Shown: positions 35,098-42,581 of the stretch, one piece after another
Layout of the letters: each line of letters starts with the position of its first letter
Numbering within the stretch: position 1 is the stretch's first letter
Assembly (NCBI GenBank): GCA_018268465.1
Contig: JAFDWN010000007.1
Coordinates: forward strand, 272,258 to 336,257
DNA length: 64,000 nucleotides
Reading direction: 5' to 3'
Source: Actinomycetota bacterium
Lineage (GTDB): Bacteria; Actinomycetota; Actinomycetes; Mycobacteriales; Mycobacteriaceae
Notes under the pieces: generated by a model
Seen by the model: only the letters and a program-made list of their open reading frames with translations
The model's database searches: none
What the model was told of the DNA's origin: nothing
Position numbers and translations under genes: made by a program

Positions 35098-36341
35098 GGG
35101 CCACCCGACCGTTCCCGGAAGTGGACGGCGCAGAACAACAGTGCGATACATGCGTGCTCGGCGAGCATGTTGTAGGTCCACGACGTGTAGGTCAGATCCC
35201 AGATCCCCTGTAACGCGACCGTGACGGCCAGTGCTGCCCAGGGCCCGAAGCGGGTGTGATGCCACAGAATGCCGATACATGCGCCAAGAAGCCACAACGG
35301 CAGCAGCACGGCGAGTACGCCCCCCTCCGCCCAAGACCCGAGCAGGACGGAGTGGGTTGCCGAGTAGTCGCTGGGCGGAAGACGCCAGTACAGGTCGAAC
35401 GGGAATGTCGGACCGTAGCCCATCCGGACCGCCAGGTGTTCGGCCTGGGTGTACATGTCCGGCGTGAAGTTCTTTGCGCTTCCCCACCCCAACAGCGGCC
35501 GCTCGAGTATGGCCGTGATGTTCATCGGTGGTTCGGTCCGGCCCGCCAGCAGCAGCGGCAGGTTGGTTGCGTCCTGTTCGACCGTCTTGCGTTGCAACGC
35601 CGGCCCGAAGAGCCCGGAACGTGCGGCGACAGGCATCACGAAGGAGAACAGCAGCCCGAAACCCACGATCACCAGGAGTTGCACCCCCCGGCCGAGCCGC
35701 CGAGCCAGGCACCTGTCGGCAAGGAGTGTCACCGCAGCCAGCAGACACACCAGCGCATGCGACCTGAAGTTCAGTCCGAGACTCGCCAGTCCGAGAACCG
35801 CCAAGGCGACGGCAGGTACGACTGCCGGAACTCGCGCTTTGACGAGCGCGAACAGGATGATGATCGTCACCGAGTGGGCGATCCCGTATTTCCAGAGGTC
35901 CAGGAAACTGCCGGTGTGGGTGAGTTCGATCCCCTCGAAGAGAAAGAAACCCACCGTCCCGGCGGCGATTCCAGCTAGAACCGCGACGATCCGGTCGACC
36001 ACCCCGCCGGTCAATACGGTCAGGCCCATCAGATACAGCGAGAAGGCCGCCGGGGCAACGGCATTCGGCCACAACACCGTCACATCGTTGACCAGGCACG
36101 AGACCAGGAAGCTCACCCAGCCCAGCGCGGCGAGAAGCAACGGCAGCAGGTCGCTGCCGCGGTGCCCCATGAGGAAGAACCCGGGGACAAGCAGAAGGCA
36201 CCCGACCGATAACGCCGTCACAGTGAAATTCGCGATCTGCAGCGACGACAGCGCACCGATCCCGAGCAGCGCCGCCTGACCCAGAATGCTGCGGCGCCAC
36301 CTCTCGCGAGCGAGGGTGGCAGCACATCCGGACTCTGTCAC
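35094..36341 (-). CDS. O-antigen ligase/polymerase-like membrane protein
   Basis: A polytopic protein of about 415 aa with ten or more hydrophobic segments and the Wzy/WaaL feature of a large external loop near the C-terminal third: RPLLGWGSAKNFTPDMYTQAEHLAVRMGYGPTFPFDLYWRLPPSDYSATHSVLLGSWAEGGVLAVLLP. It should polymerise repeat units or ligate the glycan to an acceptor. The GTG at 36341 with a GGGGTGG-type upstream site is chosen; an ATG at 36416 is also in frame. It heads a leftward coupled operon and is divergent from the acetyltransferase gene. Confidence 0.82.
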   Translation of the reverse strand: MTESGCAATLARERWRRSILGQAALLGIGALSSLQIANFTVTALSVGCLLLVPGFFLMGHRGSDLLPLLLAALGWVSFLVSCLVNDVTVLWPNAVAPAAFSLYLMGLTVLTGGVVDRIVAVLAGIAAGTVGFFLFEGIELTHTGSFLDLWKYGIAHSVTIIILFALVKARVPAVVPAVALAVLGLASLGLNFRSHALVCLLAAVTLLADRCLARRLGRGVQLLVIVGFGLLFSFVMPVAARSGLFGPALQRKTVEQDATNLPLLLAGRTEPPMNITAILERPLLGWGSAKNFTPDMYTQAEHLAVRMGYGPTFPFDLYWRLPPSDYSATHSVLLGSWAEGGVLAVLLPLWLLGACIGILWHHTRFGPWAALAVTVALQGIWDLTYTSWTYNMLAEHACIALLFCAVHFRERSGGP

Positions 36342-36473
36342 CAAGCCACCCCCACGACCGAAGCCAGCGCAGTTTTTGACAATAGCTGGTGGCGCTACCC
36401 ACAGTGGTCCTAGCATAATGGCAGCATCGCCGCGAGTCGATTATCTTTGTTTGCCAGATCTGGAGGGTTCGGA

Positions 36474-37022
36474 GTGGCAGGTCAGCGCTCGAAACGATCG
36501 CTGGCTGCACGCCGCGGTCGGCCCTACGACAAGGGGCGCGGGTTCGTTGCACAAGCGGCGTGGGTGGCCGTGTCGCATCTGGTGTTCGTTCAGGTGTGGT
36601 GCCCCAACTGGCTGCGGTGCGAAGTTCTGCGCTGGTTCGGTGCGGAGATCGGCAGCGGGGTCTTGGTCAAACATCGCGTGACTGTGCAGTGGCCTTGGAA
36701 TCTCACAGTCGGCGACAACTCGTGGATCGGCACGGGGGCTGAGTTGTACAACCTCGACAGGATCGTGATCGGCTCGGACGTGGCAATTTCGCCACATGTG
36801 TATCTCTGCACGGGCAGTCACGACCGCCATTCCCCGACCTTCGACTTCGACAACGCTCCGATCTTCATCGAGGACGGGGCATGGTTGTGTGCGCGCTGCA
36901 CCGTCTTGCGCGGGGTGACGATCGGCGCCAACTCTGTCGTCGGGGCGACCTCACTCGTCACCCGCAACGTGCCCGCGGAGTCACTGGTCCGCCCCCCGTC
37001 GTCGACCGTCACGGCGCTGTGA
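36474..37022 (+). CDS. WcaF-like hexapeptide-repeat acetyltransferase
   Basis: A 182-aa left-handed beta-helix acetyltransferase similar to colanic-acid WcaF. Recognisable are CPNWLRCEVLRWFGAEIGSGVLV, the hexapeptides GDNSWIGTGAELYNLDRIVIGSDVAI, the catalytic His in LCTGSHDRHSPTF, and ARCTVLRGVTIGANSVVGATSLVTRNVP. It probably O-acetylates a sugar of the polymer. The GTG at 36474 is chosen because GGAGGG lies six bases upstream. It is 6 bp before the next glycosyltransferase gene, in a long rightward operon. Confidence 0.87.
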   Translation: MAGQRSKRSLAARRGRPYDKGRGFVAQAAWVAVSHLVFVQVWCPNWLRCEVLRWFGAEIGSGVLVKHRVTVQWPWNLTVGDNSWIGTGAELYNLDRIVIGSDVAISPHVYLCTGSHDRHSPTFDFDNAPIFIEDGAWLCARCTVLRGVTIGANSVVGATSLVTRNVPAESLVRPPSSTVTAL

Positions 37023-37028
37023 TCGATC

Positions 37029-38141
37029 ATGCGAATCCTCCAGGTGGTCACGTTGCTCAGTCCGGACGGTGCGTATGGAGGACCAGTCCGTGTCGCGATG
37101 AACCAAAGCCGCGAACTCCTCCGGCGCGGGCATGACGTCACCATTCTCGCAACCACCCGTGGCTACCCCCAACCGCCTACGCAGCTCCAGGGCGTGCCGC
37201 TCAAATTGTTTGCTGCCCACACACTCATCCCACATACCGGGTTCGCGGGGACAGGATCGCTATCGCTTCGCAGATGGATTCACAGCAATCTCACTGCGTT
37301 CGATATCACGCACATTCACCTGGCCCGTGACCTCGTAGTGCTCCCGGTCGCAGTGGAGGCCCGGCGCATCCGGACGCCGTACGTACTGCAAACCCACGGC
37401 ATGGTCGTGCCATCACGTCATCCGCTGGCCGCACCGCTCGACGCGATGTGGACCCGCAAAGTGCTCACCGGTGCCGGCGCCCTCTTCTATCTGACGCCGA
37501 CCGAGCGCGCGCAACTCCTCGCCGTCGCCCGATCCGACCTCCGGTTGCGCGCGCTCGCCAACGGTGTGCCCGACTATCCACGCACCACGCCGTCAGGCCA
37601 GCCGCCCGAAGTGCTGTTCGTCGCACGCTTGCACCGGCGCAAACGGCCACTGGCCTTCGTCGAGATGGCAAAGACCCTGCTCGCCGCCGGAGTGCAGGCG
37701 CGGTTCACGTTGATCGGCCCCGACGGGGGTGACGGCGCCGCGGTTCGGCTGGCCATCGGCGGCGATCCCCGGATCGTCTGGCAGGGCCCGCTGGCACCCG
37801 ACGCGATCCCCGAACGGATGGCTTCCGCCAGCGTGTACGTACTGCCGTCGGTTGACGAGCCGTACCCGATGTCGGTGCTCGAGGCAATGTCCGTCGGCGT
37901 CCCGGTTGTCATCTGCGCGGACTGCGGGCTGGCCGGCATCGTCGCACGCACAGGATGCGGAGTCGTGGTCAACCACGAGATCGCGCCGCTGGCCGCTGCG
38001 GTGGCGGCAATCCTCGACGACACCCGCGTCGCGAGGGAGATGGGCGACCGAGCGCGGGCGGCAGCGCACGACGAACTTGGAATGCAGTCCGTTGCCGACT
38101 CCCTACTCGACACCTACGCCGAGGTGGTCGACCGGCAATGA
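37029..38141 (+). CDS. Family 4 glycosyltransferase
   Basis: A 370-aa GT-B glycosyltransferase. The N-terminal LLSPDGAYGGPVRVAMNQSRELLRRGHDVTIL and the C-terminal retaining-enzyme motif EPYPMSVLEAMSVGVPVV (Glu-x7-Glu) identify the family. It transfers a sugar from a nucleotide donor, cytoplasmically, to a lipid-linked glycan; donor and acceptor are unknown. Its stop overlaps the next start (ATGA), showing coupling with the first SGNH gene. Confidence 0.92.
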   Translation: MRILQVVTLLSPDGAYGGPVRVAMNQSRELLRRGHDVTILATTRGYPQPPTQLQGVPLKLFAAHTLIPHTGFAGTGSLSLRRWIHSNLTAFDITHIHLARDLVVLPVAVEARRIRTPYVLQTHGMVVPSRHPLAAPLDAMWTRKVLTGAGALFYLTPTERAQLLAVARSDLRLRALANGVPDYPRTTPSGQPPEVLFVARLHRRKRPLAFVEMAKTLLAAGVQARFTLIGPDGGDGAAVRLAIGGDPRIVWQGPLAPDAIPERMASASVYVLPSVDEPYPMSVLEAMSVGVPVVICADCGLAGIVARTGCGVVVNHEIAPLAAAVAAILDDTRVAREMGDRARAAAHDELGMQSVADSLLDTYAEVVDRQ

Positions 38142-38806
38142 ATGACAGATCGCTTCCCCGCCGGGCACATCTGATGTTGGTAGCGGCGACGTTACTGGCC
38201 ACCCAGCTCGTCATCGGCTTGGTGCTCGTCTGCACCGCCGGCGCGTCTGCTCCGACCGCATCGCCGCTGCGCATCGCCGTCGTGGGGGACTCCTACGCCG
38301 CGGGCATTCAGAACCGAGTCGTCTGGCCGACTCTGTTGGCTCAACGCACCGGCTGGTCGGTCTCGAATTTCGCGCTCCCCGCTTCGGGTTTCGCAGCGGA
38401 CGGCCAAGGCGGCCAGGCATTCACCTACCAGGTCGACCGGGCACAGGCGTCGGACCCGAGGGTCATCCTCATCGTCGGCGGACTCGCCGACGCCGGCTCC
38501 GCGGAAGCCGATCCGATCACCTTCGGCGCGATCGACGCGATCAACAAGGTGAAACGGACCGGTCGCCAGGCGCTCGTCATCGGCCCGACGTGGTACGAGG
38601 TCCCCGTGCCGGCATCGGTCCGGCGGGTCGCATTCGCGGTCGAACAGGCAGCCACCGACGCCGGCGTCCCCTACCTCGACGCGCTTGACCCACCCTGGTT
38701 GTCGCGCGCGGCCATGCGGCCCGATTTGAGCGGGCCGACGGATGACGGGCAATCCCTCATCGCCGACAGGATAGGGCAGTGGCTGCAGACCAGGGTGTCC
38801 GGATGA
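38138..38806 (+). CDS. SGNH-fold protein lacking catalytic residues
   Basis: A 222-aa exported protein with an N-terminal membrane anchor or signal (residues 11-34, LMLVAATLLATQLVIGLVLV) and an SGNH-hydrolase domain. The nucleophile block is intact (AVVGDSYAAG). The block III Asn is replaced (VGGLADAGS instead of GG-x-ND), and the C-terminal D-x-x-H is replaced by DLSGPTDDG, with Gly where His is expected. It is therefore likely to be a pseudo-hydrolase or a binding protein rather than an acyl esterase. It overlaps the upstream glycosyltransferase and the downstream intact SGNH gene by 4 bp each. Confidence 0.82.
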   Translation: MNDRSLPRRAHLMLVAATLLATQLVIGLVLVCTAGASAPTASPLRIAVVGDSYAAGIQNRVVWPTLLAQRTGWSVSNFALPASGFAADGQGGQAFTYQVDRAQASDPRVILIVGGLADAGSAEADPITFGAIDAINKVKRTGRQALVIGPTWYEVPVPASVRRVAFAVEQAATDAGVPYLDALDPPWLSRAAMRPDLSGPTDDGQSLIADRIGQWLQTRVSG

Positions 38807-39567
38807 GGATTCGGAGATGCGGAGATATCGCGGCAACCGTGTTGGCCATTGCCACAATCGGCGGACTTGCTGTCGTCTCACATCCTCACCCCACACCGAC
38901 GGGCCCCGTGCCGACCGCTGCTGAGCCCATCACGCGACCCGTAGCGCCGCCCCCGGGCCACCCTTCGGTCCTTCTCATCGGTGACTCTTATACCGGCGGG
39001 CCGAACGGATTACCCGAATTGTCCTACGGCTGCCAGGCCGCGTCGGCAATGGGCTGGTTGTGTCACCTCTCGGCGGTTCCCGGTACGGGCTACATCAGCG
39101 GCGGACCGGCCAACAGATTCATCGTCGACGAGTACATCGGATCCTCGACCTCGTTCTCCGAACGGGTTCCCCGGCTCTCGGCACAGTATCAACCCGACAT
39201 CGTCATCCTTGACGGCGGCCGCAACGACGAGTTCCCGCCGCGCGATGACGTCTACAAGGCGATGGCGGCGACCATCGGGCAAGTCCGGCACGCCTGGCCG
39301 ACTGCTCGGATCGTCTTCATCAGACCCCGGTTCCTCGACGACCCCCGCGACGATCTCGGATTCGACGACGCCTTCATGGGACGGCTGTCGAAAGATCCGG
39401 GCGCTGCCGGCTTGACCATCCTCGATCCCGTCGGGGGTTTTGTCGACGACAACACCTCGCAGTGGTTGCTGGCCGACGGTGTACATCCGAATCTATTGGG
39501 AGATAAGAAGATAGCGATCGCTTTAGTTGACGCACTGGAGAGCCATGGATTCGCCGCGACGATGTGA
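38803..39567 (+). CDS. Exported SGNH/GDSL hydrolase
   Basis: A 254-aa protein with an N-terminal hydrophobic anchor (residues 10-25) and a Pro-rich linker, followed by an intact SGNH domain: GDSYTGG nucleophile block, LDGGRNDEFPP block III, and DGVHPNLLG with the catalytic Asp and His. It may deacetylate or deacylate the polysaccharide, counteracting the acetyltransferases of the locus; this is inferred. The ATG at 38803 overlaps the stop of the preceding degenerate SGNH gene (ATGA), suggesting the two products work together. Confidence 0.87.
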   Translation: MRIRRCGDIAATVLAIATIGGLAVVSHPHPTPTGPVPTAAEPITRPVAPPPGHPSVLLIGDSYTGGPNGLPELSYGCQAASAMGWLCHLSAVPGTGYISGGPANRFIVDEYIGSSTSFSERVPRLSAQYQPDIVILDGGRNDEFPPRDDVYKAMAATIGQVRHAWPTARIVFIRPRFLDDPRDDLGFDDAFMGRLSKDPGAAGLTILDPVGGFVDDNTSQWLLADGVHPNLLGDKKIAIALVDALESHGFAATM

Positions 39568-40276
39568 GCGGCTCGGCGTGAACGATGCGCTGGTCGAGTA
39601 CTGGACCGTCCTGCGCGGCCGGTGGCGATGGCTCGCATGGGGTGTCCTCCTCGCGGTGTCGGCGACGACCCTCTGGCTCATCGTGCAGCCGCCGTTGTAT
39701 CGCTCTGACGCCACCGTGTTCATCCGCACTCCCGGCGACGTGAGCCGCGTGATCGACGGCGGGGACTCCTACGCCCGAGCACGGGCGCAGACCTACGCCG
39801 TGCTGGCCAACAGTCCAGGGGTGGCAGCGCGCGTCGCCGCCGATATGGGGCTGGCTCTCGACCCGCAGACCCTGGCCGGCCGGATTCAAGCCGCTGTCCC
39901 GCACAACACCGCGCTGATCGAGATCTCCGTACGTGCAGCCTCCGGCGCGGAGGCACAGCGCGCCGCGACAGCGCTGATCACCGAACTCTCGGCCACGATG
40001 GGCGCGCTGGAGTCGGTGCCGGGCTCTGTCGTTCCGCGCGCCGAACTCATCACGGTTGATCCTCCGGGAGCTCCGGCACGCGTGGTGGCCTTCGGAGCGC
40101 CGGTGCCGCTCGTACTGCTCGTCGCCGCACTCGCGGGGTTGGTGCTCGGCGCACTGGCCGCGGTGCTGAGGTCGGTGTTCGAGCCCCCTCAGCCGGATTC
40201 CGCCGACATCCGCCAACTCCTCGCGTCCGCTGACCAAAGCGCCGCGGACGAATGCCAGCCGGCGGACGACCGATGA
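39545..40276 (+). CDS. Wzz-like chain-length protein 1
   Basis: A 243-aa protein with the polysaccharide co-polymerase layout. TM1 is at about residues 26-45 (WRWLAWGVLLAVSATTLWLI), then a periplasmic-type domain beginning PPLYRSDATVFIRTP, TM2 at about 185-205, and a short acidic tail. These proteins set polymer chain length and assist Wzy. No kinase domain is attached. The ATG at 39545 overlaps the SGNH gene by 23 bp and has GGAG five bases upstream; a GTG at 39578 is an alternative. It is the first of three Wzz-like genes. Confidence 0.82.
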   Translation: MDSPRRCERLGVNDALVEYWTVLRGRWRWLAWGVLLAVSATTLWLIVQPPLYRSDATVFIRTPGDVSRVIDGGDSYARARAQTYAVLANSPGVAARVAADMGLALDPQTLAGRIQAAVPHNTALIEISVRAASGAEAQRAATALITELSATMGALESVPGSVVPRAELITVDPPGAPARVVAFGAPVPLVLLVAALAGLVLGALAAVLRSVFEPPQPDSADIRQLLASADQSAADECQPADDR

Positions 40277-40317
40277 CTAAAACGGTCACTTCCCGTGTGA
40301 ATTTGGAGGACGAGGAC

Positions 40318-40380
40318 ATGATCACGACTGATGGCCACAGCAGGCTGTCGTCGCGGCAGACGATTGCAGGTGCCAAGTGA
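40318..40380 (+). CDS. 20-codon upstream ORF with strong ribosome binding site
   Basis: A short ORF, MITTDGHSRLSSRQTIAGAK, whose ATG is preceded by GGAGG at 9 nt. Its TGA overlaps the GTG start of the next Wzz-like gene (GTGA). The 1329-bp gene downstream has a weak site of its own, so this ORF probably delivers ribosomes to it by translational coupling. A leader-peptide regulatory role is possible; no run of one amino acid is present. Confidence 0.55.
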   Translation: MITTDGHSRLSSRQTIAGAK

Positions 40381-41705
40381 AGCTCATCGGATTCCTCGCC
40401 GTCGCGCGGCGATACTGGGTGACGTTCGCCGTCGTCGCCATCGGCGTGACCGGCCTGGGTGTCGGATGGCTGGTGCTCACACCACCGACGTACGTGTCGA
40501 CCGCACAACTACTGGTCTCGATCTCAGGGTCGACGACAGCTGCCGCCTATGAGAACGACCAGGTCGTCGCCGGCCGCGTCAACTCCTATATCGCGTTGCT
40601 CACCAGCGACGCTGTCAGTCAACGTGTCGTCGATCGCCTCCGATTACCCATGGGCCCAACACAATTTGCGACGAAGGTGAGTGCGACGAATGTCCCACCG
40701 CGGACTGCGGTGATCGACGTCGCAGTGACCGACGAGTCGCCGCTGCGAGCCCGGTTGCTGGCCGACACCGTCGCCACGGAGTTCGTCAGCTATACCAACG
40801 CCCTGGAAACCCCGACCGGTCAGGACGGACAGAAGGTCCGCACAACGGTCGTGAGCCCCGCCACCGAACCCCAGGAGCGCCGCAGCGAACGTATCGTACT
40901 CGGCGCACTGGCGGCGATCGTGGGGTTGCTGCTCGCCAGTGCGGCCGTATGGATCCGGTCGTTGACCGATCCCGTTGTGCGGACCGCCCGGGACGCGAGG
41001 TCGGCCGGTGTGACGGTGCTCGGTTCGGTGACAGGTGCGCAGGTGATATCGCTCGCCGAACTCGAGCATTACCGTCGACTGCGGACCCGCGTCCGAGAGA
41101 TGGTCCTACCGGGCCGCGGACAGGTAGTCGAGATCGTCCCCGTCGACACCAGCCTCGACAGTGCCGTCGTCGCTGGTCACCTCGGACGGAGCATGATGCT
41201 GGCGGGGGGGCGTGCCGTCGTGCTCGACGCCGCCTCGGCGAGACCCCCATTTGCCAGCGCCGACGATCCATCGGACCTCGCCGGTCCCGCTGACCACGAG
41301 GACAGCACGGCTGCCTCCGCGATGCCCGAAGCAGGCGAGGATGGGAATCCCGACGTGGTCCTTGTCGGCGCATGGTGGGACGACACCGAAGCGGTCACCA
41401 TGAGCGGCGTCACGGACCTCGTCGCGCGCCTGCGCCAGCAGTACCAGCACTTCCTCATAGCCGCTCCGCCCGACACGGTTTCTCCCGTCGCATCGGTGCT
41501 CACCGAGTTCGCCTCGGCGGTCCTTCTGGCGGTAACCCCGGGTACGACGAAGCGGCGCGATCTCCGCCGTGCGGCGGAGAATCTGCGGGCGTCAGGCGCC
41601 CAGCTGAGTGGAGCTGTCCTCGTACGGAAACCACCCGACGGTAACGATATTGGTAGCTGCACTATCAATCGCGAAGCTGCCACGACGTCGAGCATCGGAC
41701 AGTAA
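40377..41705 (+). CDS. Wzz-like protein 2 with a BY-kinase-like domain lacking Walker A
   Basis: A 442-aa protein. TM1 is at residues 8-33, a Wzz-type domain with PPTYVSTAQLLVSI follows, and TM2 lies at about 171-194 (VLGALAAIVGLLLASAAVWI). The C-terminal domain (about 225-440) follows the layout of bacterial tyrosine kinases such as CapB/Wzc: a strand (VVEIVPVD), then a loop and helix, GGRAVVLDAA (Walker A'-like) and PDVVLVGAWW (Walker B-like). The P-loop that should precede the helix reads DTSLDSAVV, with no GK[ST]. No Tyr cluster is present at the C-terminus. It is therefore probably a non-catalytic scaffold. The GTG start overlaps a 20-codon upstream ORF. Confidence 0.8.
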   Translation: MKLIGFLAVARRYWVTFAVVAIGVTGLGVGWLVLTPPTYVSTAQLLVSISGSTTAAAYENDQVVAGRVNSYIALLTSDAVSQRVVDRLRLPMGPTQFATKVSATNVPPRTAVIDVAVTDESPLRARLLADTVATEFVSYTNALETPTGQDGQKVRTTVVSPATEPQERRSERIVLGALAAIVGLLLASAAVWIRSLTDPVVRTARDARSAGVTVLGSVTGAQVISLAELEHYRRLRTRVREMVLPGRGQVVEIVPVDTSLDSAVVAGHLGRSMMLAGGRAVVLDAASARPPFASADDPSDLAGPADHEDSTAASAMPEAGEDGNPDVVLVGAWWDDTEAVTMSGVTDLVARLRQQYQHFLIAAPPDTVSPVASVLTEFASAVLLAVTPGTTKRRDLRRAAENLRASGAQLSGAVLVRKPPDGNDIGSCTINREAATTSSIGQ

Positions 41706-41801
41706 TGTCGCATTATCTGGCGCAATAGCGATGGTCTGCATCTCAAAAGGACTCTTTAGCAAATACTGTTGGATTAACTCGAGAGCGAAGGGAACACTGG
41801 G

Positions 41802-42581
41802 GTGGACTTATTCGACGTAGTGCGATCTTGCCTTCGCCGCTGGTACGTCGCACTACCGCTGCTGCTGATCGCCGCCTGGTTCAGCTATTCGGCGTACACA
41901 TCGGCAAAGCCCGTCTACTACTCGAGCGCGGTGGTCGGGCTGGCGCCACCGAGCACCCGGGTGGACCAAACGGCCCCTGGTGCCGAGGTCCGGCGCAATG
42001 GCCTTCTGGACATCGGAGGGGCATCACTCATTGCGAACATCGCCGCATGGGGACTGCACGATCCGGCGGTGGTCGATCGAGTAGTCGCGGCGGGCGGCAG
42101 ATCAGATTACGTCGCCAGGATGTTCCCCGTACCCACCACCATGCCGCAGCTGCCGCTGATCATGATCGAAGCGACAGAAGCCACCCCGGAGGACGCGACC
42201 AACACCGTCAATCTCGTTATCGCTCAGGCGGAGCCCACGTTGCGGACCCTGCAACAGCAGGCACGAGTCCCCGACGACCAGATGGTCGAACTTTTTGTAG
42301 TGTCTCCGACAAGCGCGCCCGCGGAAGCGATGCCGAGCAGGACACGCTCCACGATTGCGATATTCCTTGCCGGAGCGGGCCTGTCGGTCCTGGTGACGGT
42401 ACTTGCTGACGTGTTCCTGGTACGCCGCAGGGCGCGGATCGAGAAGCGGCACGAAGAACAAGCCGCAACCGCTGAGGCCGGTTCGGGCCCTCCCGGACCG
42501 GAGGACGGTACCCACCCCGCCGATATCGACGGGCACGACGGGCGCGCCCCCGCCGCTGAGGGTTTGCTGGGCAGCAGATGA
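41802..42581 (+). CDS. Wzz-like chain-length protein 3
   Basis: A 259-aa protein with TM1 at about residues 14-33 (WYVALPLLLIAAWFSYSAYT), an external domain starting PVYYSSAVVGLAPPST, and TM2 at about 185-208 (TIAIFLAGAGLSVLVTVLADVF). A charged cytoplasmic tail rich in Glu, Pro and Asp follows. It is a polysaccharide co-polymerase-like protein without a kinase domain. A GAAGGGA site lies upstream of the GTG. The stop overlaps the next gene (ATGA), so it is coupled to the polymerase fusion it may regulate. The 96-bp gap before it is AT-rich and may hold a promoter. Confidence 0.8.
   Translation: MDLFDVVRSCLRRWYVALPLLLIAAWFSYSAYTSAKPVYYSSAVVGLAPPSTRVDQTAPGAEVRRNGLLDIGGASLIANIAAWGLHDPAVVDRVVAAGGRSDYVARMFPVPTTMPQLPLIMIEATEATPEDATNTVNLVIAQAEPTLRTLQQQARVPDDQMVELFVVSPTSAPAEAMPSRTRSTIAIFLAGAGLSVLVTVLADVFLVRRRARIEKRHEEQAATAEAGSGPPGPEDGTHPADIDGHDGRAPAAEGLLGSR

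Noticed and set aside
35098..36552. Upstream in-frame extension of the GT2 gene at 34201 giving a 783-codon ORF
   Set aside because: The extension lies on the same strand over the ligase/polymerase gene in another frame and is Arg/Gly-rich; the GT2 domain starts at the TTG overlapping the upstream stop.
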